DNA of 64,000 nucleotides from Novosphingobium endophyticum (GCF_014640675.1 NZ_BMHK01000002.1:124001-188000); one strand, 5' to 3'. Counted from the stretch's first letter, positions 43,254 through 53,166 are shown. Notes: a model not told the origin generated them from the sequence alone. Numbers and translations: made by a program.

Positions 43254-45821
43254 ATGAGTGACCGGTTCGATCCGGCTCGGGCGGATATCCGCTGGCAGGC
43301 GGCATGGGACGAGGCGCAGTGCTTCAGGGCGGACGACAATTCCCCCAAGCCGCGCAGCTACGTCCTTGAGATGTTCCCCTATCCCTCGGGGCGCATCCAC
43401 ATCGGCCACGTGCGCAATTACACGATGGGCGACGTGCTGGCGCGCTACAAGCGCATGAGGGGCCACGAAGTGCTCCACCCGATGGGCTGGGACGCCTTCG
43501 GCATGCCCGCCGAGAACGCGGCGATGGGAAAAGGCGTCCATCCCGGCGGCTGGACGCGCGAGAACATCGCCAACATGAAGGCGCAGCTCAAGCGCCTCGG
43601 CTTCGCGCTCGACTGGAGCCGCGAGATCGCGACTTGCGAGCCGGAATATTACGGGCACGAGCAGGCGCTGTTCCTCGACCTGTACGAACATGGCCTGGTC
43701 TACCGCAAGGAATCGGCGGTCAACTGGGACCCGGTCGACCAGACTGTGCTTGCCAACGAGCAGGTGATCGACGGGCGCGGCTGGCGCTCGGGCGCGCTGG
43801 TGGAGCGGCGCAAGCTCTCCCAGTGGTTCCTCAAGATCACCGACTTCGCCGACGAACTGCTGGAGGGCCTCGGCTCGCTCGACAAGTGGCCGGAGAAAGT
43901 CCGGACCATGCAGGAGAACTGGATCGGCAAAAGCCAGGGTATGCAGTTCCGATTCGACTTGTCGAACGGTGAGCAGCTCGAAGTCTACACCACCCGGCCG
44001 GATACGATCTTCGGCGCCAGCTTCGTCGCTGTCGCGGCCGATCACCCGGTGGCGCAGTCCGTCGCGATGACCAATTGCGACGCGGCCAAGTTCATCGACC
44101 TGTGCAAGCAGGGCGGCACGACCGCGGCCGAGCTGGAGACGGCGGAAAAGCTGGGCTTCGATACCGGCATCGGCGCGAAGCACCCGATCACGGGCGAATA
44201 CCTGCCCGTCTTCATCGCCAATTTCGTGCTGATGGACTACGGCACCGGCGCGATCATGGCCGTGCCCGGCCACGACCAGCGCGACTTCGAGTTCGCCACC
44301 AAGTACGGTCTGCCGATTTCGCGCGTGATCGCCGCAAGCGCCGACGAGGCCGGCAAGCCGTTCGACGGCGAGGCGGAGGCCGGCGACGGCATCTGCGTCA
44401 ATTCCGGTTTCATCGACGGCATGCCCGTGGCCGAGGGCAAGGCCGCCGTCATCGCCCGCGCCGAAGCCGAAGGCTGGGGCGAGGGCAAAACCGTCTGGCG
44501 CCTGCGCGACTGGGGCGTCAGCCGCCAGCGCTACTGGGGCACGCCGATCCCGTTCATCCACTGCGAGGTCTGCGGCGTCGTTCCGGTGCCCAAGAAGAGC
44601 CTGCCGGTCACGCTGCCCGAGGATGTCGATTTCTCGGTCCCCGGCAACCCGCTGGCGCGCCACCCCACGTGGAAGCATGCCGACTGCCCGCAGTGCGGCA
44701 AGCCCGCCCGGCGCGAGACCGACACGCTTGATACCTTCGTCGATAGCTCGTGGTACTTCCTGCGCTTCGCCAGCCAGCCTGACGACAAGCCGTTCGATCC
44801 GGCGCAGATCGCCAAATGGCTGCCGGTGGAGCAGTACATCGGCGGCATCGAGCACGCGATCCTGCACTTGCTCTACGCCCGCTTCTGGACCCGCGCGCTC
44901 GCCCGCATCGGCAAGATCGAGGTGAAGGAGCCCTTCGGCAGCCTGTTCACGCAGGGCATGGTCACGCATGAAACTTACACAATTAATCGTCCACCGACTG
45001 AGGAGGAGAAGCGCGTCTTCGGCTGGACAGACGAAGCCGCGCATGAATCTATCACTCAGTATCTCTCGCCGAACGAGATAGAACGCCGAGGCGAGCAGGT
45101 CTTTGAAAAGGCGACGGGGCGTCCCGTGAAGGTCGGCCGCGTCATCAAGATGTCGAAGTCGAAGAAGAACGTCGTCGACCCCGACGAGATCGTCGCGACT
45201 TACGGCGCCGACGCGATCCGCTGGTTCATGCTCTCCGACAGTCCGCCCGAGCGCGACCTGCCGTGGTCGGAGGCGGGCATCGAAGGCTGCGCCCGCTTCG
45301 TCCAGCGCCTGTGGCGCCTGTTCGGCCAGTTCGATGCTTCGGCTGAGGGCGAGGACAAGGCGGTCGACCGCAAGGCGCACCAGACCGTCGCGGCGGTGGC
45401 CGAGGACATCGAATCGCTCGGCTTCAACAAGGCCGTAGCGCGCATCTACGAACTGGCCGGGGTGATCGAGAAGGCCGCGCCTTCCGCCAGCCGCTCGGAA
45501 GCGATCCGCAAGCTGCTGCTGCTTGTATCGCCGATGATGCCGCACCTTGCGGAAGAGGCCTATGCCACGTTCGGTGAAGGGCTGGTCGCCAATGCCATGT
45601 GGCCCGAAGTCGATCCCTCGCTGCTGGTCGAGGACGAGGTGACCATCGCCATCCAGGTGAACGGCAAGCTGCGCGACACCGAGGTCGTTGCCAAAGGTCT
45701 GGACAAGGGCAGCCTTGAAGCGGTTGCCGTGGCCAACGCCAAGGTTCAGGCTATCCTTTCGGGTGCGACGCCGAAGAAGGTCATTGTTGTCCCGGACCGG
45801 CTCGTTAACATAGTGGCGTGA
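43254..45821 (+). CDS. leuS: leucyl-tRNA synthetase
   Basis: An 855-aa class I aminoacyl-tRNA synthetase charging tRNA-Leu. The HIGH motif is in [18 protein letters not shown] near residue 45, the KMSKS loop is [13 protein letters not shown] near 630, and the editing (CP1) domain shows [12 protein letters not shown] and the conserved Asp of [19 protein letters not shown] zinc-type CxxC pair is present (CEVCG ... CPQCG). Length fits bacterial LeuRS. The ATG follows a Gly-rich spacer with AGGAG. It overlaps lptE by one base (TGATG), so the two are coupled. Confidence 0.97.
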   Translation: MSDRFDPARADIRWQAAWDEAQCFRADDNSPKPRSYVLEMFPYPSGRIHIGHVRNYTMGDVLARYKRMRGHEVLHPMGWDAFGMPAENAAMGKGVHPGGWTRENIANMKAQLKRLGFALDWSREIATCEPEYYGHEQALFLDLYEHGLVYRKESAVNWDPVDQTVLANEQVIDGRGWRSGALVERRKLSQWFLKITDFADELLEGLGSLDKWPEKVRTMQENWIGKSQGMQFRFDLSNGEQLEVYTTRPDTIFGASFVAVAADHPVAQSVAMTNCDAAKFIDLCKQGGTTAAELETAEKLGFDTGIGAKHPITGEYLPVFIANFVLMDYGTGAIMAVPGHDQRDFEFATKYGLPISRVIAASADEAGKPFDGEAEAGDGICVNSGFIDGMPVAEGKAAVIARAEAEGWGEGKTVWRLRDWGVSRQRYWGTPIPFIHCEVCGVVPVPKKSLPVTLPEDVDFSVPGNPLARHPTWKHADCPQCGKPARRETDTLDTFVDSSWYFLRFASQPDDKPFDPAQIAKWLPVEQYIGGIEHAILHLLYARFWTRALARIGKIEVKEPFGSLFTQGMVTHETYTINRPPTEEEKRVFGWTDEAAHESITQYLSPNEIERRGEQVFEKATGRPVKVGRVIKMSKSKKNVVDPDEIVATYGADAIRWFMLSDSPPERDLPWSEAGIEGCARFVQRLWRLFGQFDASAEGEDKAVDRKAHQTVAAVAEDIESLGFNKAVARIYELAGVIEKAAPSASRSEAIRKLLLLVSPMMPHLAEEAYATFGEGLVANAMWPEVDPSLLVEDEVTIAIQVNGKLRDTEVVAKGLDKGSLEAVAVANAKVQAILSGATPKKVIVVPDRLVNIVA

Positions 45822-46450
45822 TGCTCCGTCGCCTCCCCCCTCTTCGTCACCCTGAACTTGATTCAGGGTCCATCGCGCCGCTGGGACCGACGGCCTGCGG
45901 CAAGAAATGGATGCTGAATCAAGTTCAGCATGACGGAAACAGGGGGCGGAGAAGGATTGTATTGCTGGCGGCCCTGATGCTCGCGGCCCCGGTGCTTTCC
46001 GGCTGCGGCCTCCAGCCGATGTACGCCGGCGGCGGCAGCGGTGAAGTGGCGCGGGGCCTCGCGGATATCCAGGTCGCCGCGATCGAGGGGCGCGCGGGCT
46101 GGCTGGTCCGCAATGCCCTGGTCGACCAGCTCGGCGCCGGAGGAACAGCGCCGCGCTACCGCCTCGACGTGCGGCTGGACGACCAGCTGGAAGGCTTCGC
46201 GCTGCTGTCGGACGATACGGTCGGGCGCGAGCGCCGGACGTTGCGCGCGCGCTATCAGCTCGTCGACATGTCGAATGACGAGGTCGTGCTCGATGCCACG
46301 GCGGGCTCCGATGCGGGCATCGACGTGGTCTCGTCCGACTACGCGACGATCGCCGCCGAGCAGGCCGCGCTCGAGAATCTCGCGAAGGACGTCGCGAGCC
46401 GGATCGTCACCAATGTCGCGCTGCGCCTGCGCGGCGACACGAGCCAGTGA
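45821..46450 (+). CDS. lptE: LPS assembly lipoprotein LptE
   Basis: A 209-aa outer-membrane lipoprotein that plugs LptD in LPS export. The lipobox LSGC puts the modified Cys at 62, and GLQPMYAGG follows as in alphaproteobacterial LptE. ATG 45821 overlaps the leuS stop (TGATG). The signal peptide is preceded by about 30 residues encoded by a dispersed repeat (RHPELDSGS ... MLNQVQHDG), so a functional start may lie inside, for example a GTA/TTG region just before LLAALMLAAPVL. Either the repeat was inserted in frame, or translation begins later. The gene overlaps holA by four bases. Confidence 0.88.
   Translation: MLRRLPPLRHPELDSGSIAPLGPTACGKKWMLNQVQHDGNRGRRRIVLLAALMLAAPVLSGCGLQPMYAGGGSGEVARGLADIQVAAIEGRAGWLVRNALVDQLGAGGTAPRYRLDVRLDDQLEGFALLSDDTVGRERRTLRARYQLVDMSNDEVVLDATAGSDAGIDVVSSDYATIAAEQAALENLAKDVASRIVTNVALRLRGDTSQ
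45845..45935. repeat. dispersed palindromic repeat read through in lptE
   Basis: The arms CGTCACCCTGAACTTGATTC and GAATCAAGTTCAGCATGACG (45916-45935) are near-complementary around a GC-rich centre. Translated in the lptE frame it gives the HPELDSGS/MLNQVQHD strings common in sphingomonad genomes. It differs in sequence from the CATCCCGG-type repeats elsewhere here. Confidence 0.85.
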
Positions 46451-47502
46451 AGGCGACGCAAAAGGACTTCGCCGGTCTCGCCACGCGCGCGGCGCGCGAG
46501 GCCCGCGTCTTCTTCTTCTGCGGTCCCGACGAATCGGGCGCGCAGGACGCCGCGACGCGAATCGTGTCGCTGCTGCCCGACCCGGGCGAACGCATCGAAT
46601 TGCCGGGCGCGGAGCTGCGCAAGGATCCGGTGAGGCTGGGCGACGAGGCCCGCTCGACCTCGCTCTTCGGCGGTTCGCGGCACATCTGGGTGCGCGCGCA
46701 GGGCGACGAGGCGCATGACGCGGTCCGCAACCTCATCGAAAGCGAGGTCGAAACCTGCCCGGTGGTGATCGTGGCGACGGGCGCCACCGACAAGTCGCGC
46801 ACGGCCAAGCTCATCATCAATCGCGGCGACGGCCTGGTGGCGATGTTCTACCCCCCGGACCTCAGCGCGGTGACGAGCGCGGTGCGGACGATGGCCAACA
46901 GCGCCGGGCTCAAGATGGGCGGCGACCTCGCCGAGCGCATCGCGCGCGCCTCCGGCCTCGACAGCCGCATCGCCCGATCGGAAGTCGACAAGCTGGCGCT
47001 CTATCTCGACGCCTCGCCCGAAACGCCCCGCCCGGTCTCGGCGGCGGACCTCGACGCCATCGGCGCGCAGACCGAGGATGATGGCTTCGCGCCGCTGGTC
47101 GACGCGGTTCTGGGCGGAAGGCGCGCGGCGATCGCGCCCGAGCTCAAGCGGATGCGCGATCTCGGGCTCAACCCCGTCGGCCTGCTGCTGGCCTTCGAGC
47201 GGCGCACCGCGCAACTCGCGGCGCTCAACGCCCGGCTCGGGCGCGGCGGCGACATCGCTGGCCTGCTCAAGGCCGAGGCCGGCGCGCGCCGGATCTTCTG
47301 GAAGGATCAGCCGGCGCTGGGCGAGCAGCTTCGCATCTGGCGTGGAATGCGGCTCGAGCGGCTGGCGGGCAGACTGGTTGCGCTGCATCAGTCCCTGCTG
47401 GCCAATAGCCGGGAGGCGGAACTGCTGCTCGCCGAAGGGCTACTGGAAATCGCCAGAACCGCATGTTCCGATGCCAAACAACGGACAAACAGAACAGCTT
47501 AA
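46447..47502 (+). CDS. holA: DNA polymerase III subunit delta
   Basis: A 351-aa clamp-loader subunit that opens the beta clamp. The N-terminus FAGLATRAAREARVFFFCGP, the conserved SLFGGSRHIWVRA motif, and FYPPDLSAVTSAV then GLDSRIARSEVDKLALY match HolA. The C-terminal helical domain includes LLLAFERRTAQLAAL. The start is GTG 46447, overlapping the lptE stop (GTGA). The DUF3576-leuS-lptE-holA order is the standard alphaproteobacterial arrangement. Confidence 0.93.
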   Translation: MKATQKDFAGLATRAAREARVFFFCGPDESGAQDAATRIVSLLPDPGERIELPGAELRKDPVRLGDEARSTSLFGGSRHIWVRAQGDEAHDAVRNLIESEVETCPVVIVATGATDKSRTAKLIINRGDGLVAMFYPPDLSAVTSAVRTMANSAGLKMGGDLAERIARASGLDSRIARSEVDKLALYLDASPETPRPVSAADLDAIGAQTEDDGFAPLVDAVLGGRRAAIAPELKRMRDLGLNPVGLLLAFERRTAQLAALNARLGRGGDIAGLLKAEAGARRIFWKDQPALGEQLRIWRGMRLERLAGRLVALHQSLLANSREAELLLAEGLLEIARTACSDAKQRTNRTA

Positions 47503-47639
47503 CGGAAACTGCTTTCCCGCTCTGCGTAAAGGTCCATAAGCAACACGCCTATTGCAGCGCAGCATGGCGCGGCCATGTTGTGCCCCGCATCACGCGTGGG
47601 GACGTGCAGCGTTTAGTCCGGTAACGGGAGTGCAGATTC

Positions 47640-49040
47640 ATGGATGCGCCGCTTGCAGCGCAACGGGCCCTGAACGAGCCGCCTACCACGGATGAACTGC
47701 TGATCGCGCCTTCGCTCGAGCGTCGCCGCCTGCAGTGCTATCTGGCGCTCATGGCCGGCGATACGCTTTCGATTCTGGGCGGTTTTGCCTTCTCGGGATA
47801 TTTCTACGCGGCCTTGAACGGGCTTACCTATTCGGCCTTCTACGGGATGCTTGTGCTTCCGTTCTTCCTCACGCTCGCGCTCTACAACGGTGCCTATTCC
47901 ATCTGCGCGTTGCGCGAGGAATGGGCCGGTATCTTTCGCGCGCTGGCGGCGATCGGCGTTGCCGTCGGGGTGGTCCTCCTGGTTCAGTTTCTGACGATGC
48001 CCGGCATGGATCTGTCGCGCCTGATGTTCGGGGGCGGGGTCATTCTGGCTGTGATCCTGATGGTGGCGCTGCGCCTGCGGCTGCGCCTGTTCGTGAACTG
48101 GTGGTGCGGCCCCAGCGTCATAAACGAACTGATCATCGACGATGGCGGCCCGCACATGCACATTCCCGGCGCCATTCGCGTTTCGGCCGCCGCCCTCGGC
48201 TTGCGGCCGGACCTCTACGATCCGAACGCGCTCGATCGTATCGGCCTTGCGCTGCGGAACATCGACCGGGTGATCGTAAGCTGTCCGGCGGACCGGCGGA
48301 TGGAATGGGCAATGATGCTCAAGGGCGCCAACGTCGATGGCGAAGTGCTGGACGATCAGGTGATGCGGCTGGGCGCGCACGGGGCGCGAACCGTGGGACA
48401 CTATGGCTTGCTGCTCGTTTCCTCCGGCCCTCTCGGCCTGCGTGACCGGGCGATGAAGCGGGTTTTCGATGTGGTCCTCGCGAGTGCCGCCGTCGTTGCC
48501 CTGTTGCCGCTGTACCTTTTCATAACCCTGGCGATAAAACTGGAGGACGGCGGCCCGGTCCTCTTCGTGCAGCGCCGCATGGGGCGCGGCAACCGCTTCT
48601 TCAACATGTACAAGTTTCGCAGCATGAGCGCGGGGCTGTGCGACGCGGAAGGCAACGTCTCGGCCTCAAGGGACGACCAGCGCGTCACCCGCATCGGCCG
48701 GTTCATCCGTTCCACGAGCCTCGACGAGTTGCCGCAGTTCTTCAACGTCCTGCTGGGCGATATGAGCCTGGTTGGCCCGCGCCCGCACGCCACCGGTTCG
48801 CTCGCGGGCGACAAGCTGTTCTGGGAAGTGGACCCCCGCTATTGGCAGCGTCACGGCCTCAAGCCCGGCCTCAGCGGCCTTGCGCAAGTGCGCGGCTATC
48901 GCGGCGCCACCGATCACGAACGGGATCTGGTCAATCGGCTTCAGTCGGATCTCGAATATCTGGAGGGCTGGACCATCGGGCGCGATATCCAGATCCTGCT
49001 CCTGACGCTGCGCGTCCTCGTCCACCACCGCGCCTTTTGA
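47640..49040 (+). CDS. exopolysaccharide initiating sugar-1-phosphate transferase
   Basis: A 466-aa inner-membrane protein of the polyprenyl-phosphate hexose-1-phosphate transferase family (WbaP/WcaJ-like), which loads the first sugar onto undecaprenyl phosphate. Four membrane segments lie in residues 35-145, a nucleotide-sugar-like domain follows, then the conserved catalytic part from about 268: RAMKRVFDVVLASAAVVAL, MYKFRSM, STSLDELPQFFNVL, LVGPRPHA and KPGLSGLAQVRGYRG. A further membrane-associated helix lies between them. It stands alone, convergent with lptA; no other polysaccharide gene is close by. Confidence 0.9.
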   Translation: MDAPLAAQRALNEPPTTDELLIAPSLERRRLQCYLALMAGDTLSILGGFAFSGYFYAALNGLTYSAFYGMLVLPFFLTLALYNGAYSICALREEWAGIFRALAAIGVAVGVVLLVQFLTMPGMDLSRLMFGGGVILAVILMVALRLRLRLFVNWWCGPSVINELIIDDGGPHMHIPGAIRVSAAALGLRPDLYDPNALDRIGLALRNIDRVIVSCPADRRMEWAMMLKGANVDGEVLDDQVMRLGAHGARTVGHYGLLLVSSGPLGLRDRAMKRVFDVVLASAAVVALLPLYLFITLAIKLEDGGPVLFVQRRMGRGNRFFNMYKFRSMSAGLCDAEGNVSASRDDQRVTRIGRFIRSTSLDELPQFFNVLLGDMSLVGPRPHATGSLAGDKLFWEVDPRYWQRHGLKPGLSGLAQVRGYRGATDHERDLVNRLQSDLEYLEGWTIGRDIQILLLTLRVLVHHRAF

Positions 49041-49056
49041 CGCACGCGGGCTGCGT

Positions 49057-49584
49057 TCAATCCCCGTTGGGGACGCTGAACGTGCCAGAGACGCGCCCGC
49101 CCGAAGCGGCCGAGACCCCGCTTTCGAGGTCGATCACGAAGCGCCCGCCGCGCAGCGTGTCACTGCCGCGCTTGAGCGAGGCGTTGCCGACCATCGTAAT
49201 GATGCGCTGGTTGAAGTCGTAGACCGCCGTTTCGCCCGTCGCCACTTCGTTGCCGCGAGTCACGACGACGCCGCCGCTGGCGGTGATCCGTTGCAGCTTG
49301 AGCTGCCCGGTGTCGGTGAAGTTGACCACGGTGCGCGCCGCCCGCAGCCGCAGCTCGCCCTGCCTGATGTCGACATTGCCGCCCAGTACGACGCGGTTCT
49401 GCCTGTCCTGCAGTTCGATCCTGTCCGCCGCGTAGTCCACTGGGGCATTGGTGTCGTGCCCCGGAAAGACCTGCGCGCCGAGGTGCTGCGAAGCGGCAAG
49501 GGCAACCACGGCGAACAGGGGCGCGACGATCCCGGCGCGGACCGTCTTGCGGAAGAACCTGGGGCGCGGGCTGCTAGGCGTCAT
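49057..49584 (-). CDS. lptA: LPS export system periplasmic protein LptA
   Basis: A 175-aa periplasmic protein of the OstA/LptA fold that carries LPS from the inner to the outer membrane. The signal segment (GIVAPLFAVVALAASQHLGA) is followed by the beta-jellyroll with repeated patterns VDYAADRIELQDRQNRVVLGG, DIRQGELRLRA and GETAVYDFNQRIITMVG. It overlaps lptC by four bases and is the last gene of the rnd-lptC-lptA unit; lptB is not next to it, unlike in many relatives. Confidence 0.88.
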   Translation of the reverse strand: MTPSSPRPRFFRKTVRAGIVAPLFAVVALAASQHLGAQVFPGHDTNAPVDYAADRIELQDRQNRVVLGGNVDIRQGELRLRAARTVVNFTDTGQLKLQRITASGGVVVTRGNEVATGETAVYDFNQRIITMVGNASLKRGSDTLRGGRFVIDLESGVSAASGGRVSGTFSVPNGD

Positions 49585-50228
49585 TGGGGAATCCTCAGCT
49601 TGCCGGGCGTCATGCGCAGCCGGGCGTTGCCTTCGAGCGTGACGGTGCGTCCGTCAAGATCGACCCGCATCGACCGGGCGCTGAACGTGCCCGTGGGCAC
49701 TGCGCCCCGGACACCGCCGGTGCCGACCGCGGTCTTGTCCTTGATGTCGATCGAAACGCCGTTCGTCACCATCCGGTAGCCGTCGGGCGCGGCGAAGTTG
49801 ACCGGCCCGCCCACCTCGAGCGTTTCGGTATTGTAGTCGTAGGCCCCGCGCGGGGCGTCGATCTTCGCCGGACCGTCGTTGAGGCTGAGCTGCGCCATCA
49901 GGTCCAGCATCTGCACCACCGGCACGCTCGCCGACTCCTGCACGGCGGTGCCGGCGGTGACGGTGAACGCGCGTCCCTGGTTGTCGAGTCCGCGATAGGA
50001 GGCATTGGCCACCCGGAGGCGTTGCTGGGTCACGGCCACCTCGTTGCGGTCCAGCAGGAAGCTGACTTCGCCGCGCGGCGAGAGCGGGATGACAATCATC
50101 ACCGCCGCGACCACGCCGATCGCGGCCGGCAGGGCCTTGGCGAGGAACCCGATCAGCCGGTCATGCGAACCGCCGGGCGCGGCGAAGTGCCGGCGCCTGT
50201 TGCGGATCTGGATGGCTTCCACCGACAT
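49581..50228 (-). CDS. lptC: LPS export ABC transporter periplasmic protein LptC
   Basis: A 215-aa inner-membrane-anchored protein linking the LptBFG transporter to LptA. One N-terminal helix (about residues 25-48, FLAKALPAAIGVVAAVMIVI) is followed by the periplasmic jellyroll domain of the family (VTQQRLRVANASYRGLDNQG, VDLDGRTVTLEGNARLR). The lptC-lptA coupling (overlapping stop and start) and position after rnd fit a conserved arrangement. It starts six bases after the rnd stop. Confidence 0.88.
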   Translation of the reverse strand: MSVEAIQIRNRRRHFAAPGGSHDRLIGFLAKALPAAIGVVAAVMIVIPLSPRGEVSFLLDRNEVAVTQQRLRVANASYRGLDNQGRAFTVTAGTAVQESASVPVVQMLDLMAQLSLNDGPAKIDAPRGAYDYNTETLEVGGPVNFAAPDGYRMVTNGVSIDIKDKTAVGTGGVRGAVPTGTFSARSMRVDLDGRTVTLEGNARLRMTPGKLRIPQ

Positions 50229-50234
50229 CGCGCG

Positions 50235-50858
50235 TCACGCGGCTTCGTGACTGAAGATGTCGTGCTCCGGCCAACCGGCGAGGTCGAGGCGGGCGCGTGC
50301 GGGGAGGAAGTCGAAGCAGGCCTGCGCGAGCTCCGTCCGGTTCTCGCGCGCGAGGCGCTCGACGAGGATTTCGTGCATCGCGTGCAGATAGCGCACGTCG
50401 CTCGCGGCGTATTCCTTCTGCGCATCGCTCAGCTCGGCCGCGCCCCAGTCGCTCGACTGCTGCTGCTTGGAGACTTCCTTGCCGAGCAGCTCGCGCACGA
50501 GGTCCTTGAGACCGTGACGGTCGGTGTAGGTCCGCACCAGTTTGCTCGCGATCTTGGTGCAGAATACCGGCGCGGCACAGGTGCCCAGATAATGCTCGAT
50601 CGCGGCGAGGTCGAAGCGGGCGAAATGGTAGAGCTTCAGCCGCGCAGGGTCGGCCAGCACCGCCTTGAGGTTGGGCGCGTTGAACTCGCTTCCGGGGCCG
50701 AAGCGCACGAGATGCTCGTCGCCCTGCCCGTCCGAAATCTGGACCAGACAGAGCCGGTCGCGCGGCGTGATCAGGCCCATCGTTTCGGTGTCGACGGCGA
50801 CGGGGCCCGGCGCAAGGGCGCCTTCGGGGAGATCTTCTTCGTGGAGATGGACAGCCAT
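50235..50858 (-). CDS. rnd: ribonuclease D-type 3'-5' exonuclease
   Basis: A 207-aa DEDD exonuclease, much shorter than E. coli RNase D (375 aa) because it lacks the C-terminal HRDC domains; this short form is usual in alphaproteobacteria. Motif I is VAVDTETMGL, motif II is YHFARFDLAAIEHYL, motif III is YAASDVRYLHAM with the expected Asp. It trims RNA 3' ends, such as tRNA precursors. ATG 50858 (MAVHLHEED) is chosen; the longer frame overlaps the ung gene. It is the first gene of the unit with lptC and lptA. Confidence 0.9.
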   Translation of the reverse strand: MAVHLHEEDLPEGALAPGPVAVDTETMGLITPRDRLCLVQISDGQGDEHLVRFGPGSEFNAPNLKAVLADPARLKLYHFARFDLAAIEHYLGTCAAPVFCTKIASKLVRTYTDRHGLKDLVRELLGKEVSKQQQSSDWGAAELSDAQKEYAASDVRYLHAMHEILVERLARENRTELAQACFDFLPARARLDLAGWPEHDIFSHEAA

Positions 50859-50952
50859 GGTCCGAAAGTGCTTAGGGACTGGGTCGGAGTTTCGCAATGG
50901 GCGCCGTGCGCGCCAGGCGCGCCAGCGGCGCGCTTTCGAAAGGGACGGACGC

Positions 50953-51660
50953 ATGGATGCAACAGCGGAGACGAATCCTGCCGGAAGCGCGGAGGCGATT
51001 CCGCCTTCCTGGCGCGAGGCGCTGGCGCCAGTGCTCGCCACGCGCGAGGCGCGCCGGCTCGGAGGATGGCTGAAGACCGAGGAGGCCGCCGGCAAGCGCA
51101 TCTACCCGCCGCGCGGGCACCGCCTGCGCGCCTTCGAACTGACGCCGCTGGACGAGGTCAGGGTCGTCATTCTCGGGCAGGACCCCTACCACGGGGCAGG
51201 GCAGGCGCACGGCCTTGCGTTTTCCGTGCAGGACGGCGTGCGCATGCCGCCCTCGCTGGTCAACATCTACAAGGAACTGGCGACGGATTGCGGCGTGAGC
51301 CCTCCCGCAAGCGGCAATCTGGATCATTGGGCGCGCCAGGGCGTGCTGCTGCTCAACAATTCGCTGACCGTGCAGGAAGGGCAGGCCGGATCGCACCAGA
51401 ACAAGGGCTGGGATGCGATCACCGACGCCGCCGTCGCCGCCGTCGCCGCCAGGCCGGAGCCTTGCGTCTTCCTCCTGTGGGGCAACCACGCGAAGAAGAA
51501 GGCGATGCGCGTGCCGGGTCTCGCATCGAGCCATCACCTCGTGCTGACGGCACCGCACCCCAGCCCGCTGTCGGCGCATGCGGGGTTCTTCGGCTGCAGG
51601 CATTTCAGCCAGGCGAACGCGTTTCTGGAAGCGCATGGGCGCGGCACGGTCGACTGGTAG
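50953..51660 (+). CDS. ung: uracil-DNA glycosylase
   Basis: A 235-aa family 1 UDG that removes uracil from DNA, starting base-excision repair. Motifs are complete: catalytic GQDPYHGAGQAHGLAFSV, LLLNNSLTV, WGNHAKKK and APHPSPLSAHAGFFG. The ATG at 50953 lies after GGACGGACGC, and the gene diverges from rnd by 94 bases. Confidence 0.95.
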   Translation: MDATAETNPAGSAEAIPPSWREALAPVLATREARRLGGWLKTEEAAGKRIYPPRGHRLRAFELTPLDEVRVVILGQDPYHGAGQAHGLAFSVQDGVRMPPSLVNIYKELATDCGVSPPASGNLDHWARQGVLLLNNSLTVQEGQAGSHQNKGWDAITDAAVAAVAARPEPCVFLLWGNHAKKKAMRVPGLASSHHLVLTAPHPSPLSAHAGFFGCRHFSQANAFLEAHGRGTVDW

Positions 51661-51684
51661 AACCGGTACCCCGAAGTCGCGGCT

Positions 51685-52521
51685 TTACTGGTTAGCCGAG
51701 GAGGCACCCCGCAGTGAACTGGCCGCGGCCGCAAGCGCGCGTGCCGCGTCTTCCAGCGCGGTCGCCGGATCGACCTTTGCAACCTCGTTGGCAGCGCTCT
51801 GCGCCCCGGCGGACGAATCCCGCGCAATCGTCTGCGGGCTGGCCTCCTGCTTCGCGAGAGCAAGTTGCGTCGTCGGCGGCTGGACCGCTTCGGATGGGGC
51901 CTGCGCGAGAGTCGTTTCCGGCAAGGCTTCGGGCGGCGGGGTCGCGGTCAAGGTCTGATCCGCTTCGGCCGCCGGCGCGGCTGTGGTCTCCTGCAGTGCA
52001 GCCTGCGGCGCGGGGCCGGCGGGCAATGCCGCGGTCCGCTGGGGCTGACACAGCTCAGAGGCCACGGCGTTGTCGCTGATGCGGGCAAGCGTGTAGAGGT
52101 CGTTCTCCGAAGCCGACGACGCAAGACGCGAGTATGTGGCGACCGCTTCGCATCGCAGCGTGTCGTGATCGATGATGGAGGCACGGTTTCCGACCTCCGT
52201 CTCGTAGGCCGCGAAGGCGGGCATACCGTTTTCCGGTCCCAGCGCCCGAATGAAGTGCGCCTGCAGGACCGTGCGCGAGGCTTCCAGCGATGCCTTGCGG
52301 GCCTGAACGAAGGCATTGTAGCTGTTGAGCGTGTCCGGCGCGTCCCGACATCGCATCGCGCCCACCAGAAGCGTCGTCTGGAAAGCGTGCAGCCGGGCGG
52401 CGGAGATTTCGTCCGCGTTCCAGCAGGCGGGTGCGGCGGCCAACGCCGGTTGTGCCACAAGACCAAGGGATGCGACCGCCGGGGCGATCACACGAGCGAT
52501 ATATGAGCGAGTCACAGTCAT
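51685..52521 (-). CDS. exported hypothetical protein with Ala/Pro-rich tail
   Basis: A 278-aa protein with a signal peptide (SYIARVIAPAVASLGLVAQPALAA). The central 130 residues have four Cys (PACWN, MRCRD, LRCEAV, ELCQPQ), likely two disulfides, and a helical pattern (YNAFVQARKASLEASRTVLQ, YTLARISDNAVA). The C-terminal 100 residues are low-complexity Ala/Thr/Pro/Gln. ATG 52521 sits directly after GGAGG; GTG 52515, with a six-base gap to it, may be the true start. I do not recognise the family; it looks like a sphingomonad-specific secreted protein. Confidence 0.7.
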   Translation of the reverse strand: MTVTRSYIARVIAPAVASLGLVAQPALAAAPACWNADEISAARLHAFQTTLLVGAMRCRDAPDTLNSYNAFVQARKASLEASRTVLQAHFIRALGPENGMPAFAAYETEVGNRASIIDHDTLRCEAVATYSRLASSASENDLYTLARISDNAVASELCQPQRTAALPAGPAPQAALQETTAAPAAEADQTLTATPPPEALPETTLAQAPSEAVQPPTTQLALAKQEASPQTIARDSSAGAQSAANEVAKVDPATALEDAARALAAAASSLRGASSANQ

Positions 52522-52725
52522 CCTCCATCGGGAAAGGGATGACGGCTTGATCGCTCTGGCAACGCGGATTTGGGTCGCCACCCAAAGTACGCCTGCGCTC
52601 TGCGCGCAGGGCTTTTACGTTTTGCTAACGTGCTAATGCAACGTGGTACTTATGCCACAGATTTGCGTGATTCGACAAGGCGTGCGAAGCGAAAGATAGC
52701 CGGAAAATCGTGACGAGAACGCTCG

Positions 52726-53034
52726 CTACGCCGAGGCCCCCTGCACCGCCTCATCCATCACGTAGTGGCTCATGGCGCCGCCCACCGCCAGGTCGCCCAT
52801 CGCGGCGCGGAACCTGCCGAAGCTCTCCAGATCGCGGGCGGCGACATGGGCTTCCATCGAAGTCCACACGACGTTGAACGTGAACTTGCGCGGGTTTTCC
52901 ACGCCCCGCCCGAAGCGGACCGAGACCACGCCTTCGCACAGGGCGAGTTGGGGAACGCCCGTCTCGCGCATGGCCTGCGCGAATTTGTCTTCGCTTCCCG
53001 GCGCCACCTCGATTTCCGCGATTTCCAGCAGCAT
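52726..53034 (-). CDS. ABM (antibiotic biosynthesis monooxygenase) domain protein
   Basis: A 102-aa protein with the dimeric alpha/beta ferredoxin-like fold of ABM/YgiN proteins. It begins MLLEIAEIEVAPGSEDKFAQAM, has SVRFGRGVENPRKFTFNVVW in the middle and ends with a helix (FGRFRAAMGDLAVGG). Such proteins are small oxygenases, haem degraders or quinol binders; the substrate is not evident. ATG 53034 follows GGGAGA; an upstream extension is rejected as low-complexity. It is transcribed alone. Confidence 0.8.
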   Translation of the reverse strand: MLLEIAEIEVAPGSEDKFAQAMRETGVPQLALCEGVVSVRFGRGVENPRKFTFNVVWTSMEAHVAARDLESFGRFRAAMGDLAVGGAMSHYVMDEAVQGASA

Positions 53035-53137
53035 TCGATCATCTCCCGCTTTGGAAGGGAGACTTGTCCGCGCGAGGCGAGCGGTCAAGCGCGGGAGGGG
53101 GTTGATCGTCGGGGCGGCGGATACACACATGCAAACA

Positions 53138-53166
53138 CGTCATCCCGGACTTGATCCGGGATGACG
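53138..53166. repeat. single REP-type palindrome beside the IS
   Basis: CGTCATCCCGGACTTGATCCGGGATGACG is a near-perfect palindrome related to the arms of the repeats at 11071, 17012 and 35549. It lies 49 bases left of the IS inverted repeat. Confidence 0.85.

Noticed and set aside
43095..45545. 816-aa open frame opposite leuS
   Set aside because: Codon-bias shadow of leuS, with no recognisable domain.
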